This document shows, one piece after another, positions 5,990-6,488 of a stretch of 6,488 nt of DNA; within the stretch, counting starts at the first letter, position 1; each line of letters opens with the position of its first letter. The notes beneath the pieces are model-generated. The model made no database searches. It worked only from the letters and a program-made list of their open reading frames with translations, and was not told the origin of the DNA. The position numbers and the translations under genes are program-made. Location: NCBI GenBank assembly GCA_027295475.1, contig JAPUKV010000004.1, forward strand, positions 1 through 6,488, read 5' to 3'. The stretch comes from Pseudomonadota bacterium. Its GTDB lineage: Bacteria > Pseudomonadota > Gammaproteobacteria > Woeseiales > Woeseiaceae.

Positions 5990-5996
5990 ACGCCTA
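5973..5996 (+). repeat. Three tandem 8-nt repeats over the kinase stop codon
   Basis: AACGCCTG, AACGCCTG and AACGCCTA run consecutively at 5973-5980, 5981-5988 and 5989-5996. The stop TGA at 5987-5989 is built from the junction of copies two and three. A one-copy change would shift the frame at the very C-terminus only. Confidence 0.75.
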
Positions 5997-6016
5997 AATA
6001 GGCTCGAGCAGGCTCG

Positions 6017-6488
6017 CTAGCCCGGCACGTTCTGCAACGCTTTGTCGAGCGCCTCAATCAGATCGTCTGCATCCTCGAGCCCGACGGACAAGCGGACCAG
6101 GCCGTCTATGATGCCAACACGTTTTCTTTCGGCTTCATCGACATCCGCATGCGTCATCGTGACCGGATGCGTAATCAGCGATTCGACCGAGCCGAGATTC
6201 TCGGCAAGACTCCACAATTCGATGGAATCCATCAGCGTCTTGCCCGCCTTGAGACCGCCTTTGACTTCGAACCAGAGCATGGCACCGAAACCGCTAGCCT
6301 GTTTCCTGGCAAGCTCATGCTGTGCGAAAGACGGCAGGCCCGGGTAACAGACCTGCTTCACTTTCGGGTGCGCCTCAAGATACTCGGCGATTGCCATGGC
6401 GTTGGCAGACTGCTGGTCCATCCTGACCGATAAGGTCTTGCAGCCCTGCATCGTGAGCCATGCAACCTGGGGAGACATGATCGATCCG
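6017..6488 (-). CDS. Cystathionine gamma-synthase/lyase-family PLP enzyme (C-terminal part)
   Basis: C-terminal 156 or so residues of a Cys/Met-metabolism PLP enzyme (MetB/MetC/CGL superfamily). The frame stays open to the window edge, reading GSI before MSPQVAWLTMQGCKTL, so the methionine at 6478 is internal and the true start lies outside. Visible signatures are the WLTMQGCKTLSVRM segment, VCYPGLPS, SGFGAMLWFEVKGG, and the conserved block SLAENLGSVESLITHPVTMTHADV; SVESLITHP holds the serine of the substrate loop. The arginine of LVRLSVGLED corresponds to the substrate-carboxylate arginine of this family. The PLP-binding lysine should lie upstream, outside the window. The fragment cannot separate cystathionine gamma-synthase from gamma-lyase or methionine gamma-lyase. 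Stop is TAG at 6019-6017; convergent with the kinase gene. Confidence 0.9.
   Translation of the reverse strand, partial: GSIMSPQVAWLTMQGCKTLSVRMDQQSANAMAIAEYLEAHPKVKQVCYPGLPSFAQHELARKQASGFGAMLWFEVKGGLKAGKTLMDSIELWSLAENLGSVESLITHPVTMTHADVDEAERKRVGIIDGLVRLSVGLEDADDLIEALDKALQNVPG

Overview
The window reads as chromosomal DNA of a proteobacterium, most likely a gammaproteobacterium. This is inferred from the NagK-type ROK kinase, the COX15-type heme A synthase and the DecR/Lrp-like regulator; no rRNA or phylogenetic marker is present, so the assignment is tentative. Coding density is high and gene order looks intact. I see no insertion sequence, prophage, CRISPR array, tRNA or rRNA.

Layout. The minus strand from about 2936 to 6 holds a compact three-gene unit: a NorC-like membrane-anchored cytochrome c, a NorB-like heme-copper-superfamily subunit, and a YeiH/UPF0324 putative sulfate exporter. 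The last two overlap by 4 nt. Divergent from it is an Lrp/AsnC-family regulator (3159-3620, +), with a good match to an Lrp box between them. Next come a COX15/CtaA heme A synthase (about 3706-4740, +), a 340-nt non-coding gap with several inverted repeats, and a NagK-like N-acetylglucosamine kinase (5081-5989, +). The window ends in the C-terminal half of a convergent cystathionine gamma-synthase/lyase-family PLP enzyme (6488-6017, -, truncated by the window edge).

Most notable. The NorB-like protein clearly belongs to the nitric oxide reductase branch of the heme-copper superfamily: it has GREYFEFP, a NYYTHGT-like segment, a His-His pair, and the glutamate exactly 21 residues after that pair. 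Yet it lacks the first non-heme-metal histidine and both glutamates of the canonical EGVWE motif. The His that normally ligates low-spin heme b is replaced by Met. The NorC-like partner is normal at its heme site. This looks like a non-canonical NOR-like complex whose chemistry cannot be assumed to be ordinary NO reduction, and it is apparently co-transcribed with a sulfur-oxyanion exporter.

Two genes lack an ordinary start codon where homology needs one. The norC-like gene has ATT behind a perfect AGGAGG, and COX15 has only ATC available. These are either rare initiation codons or sequence errors.
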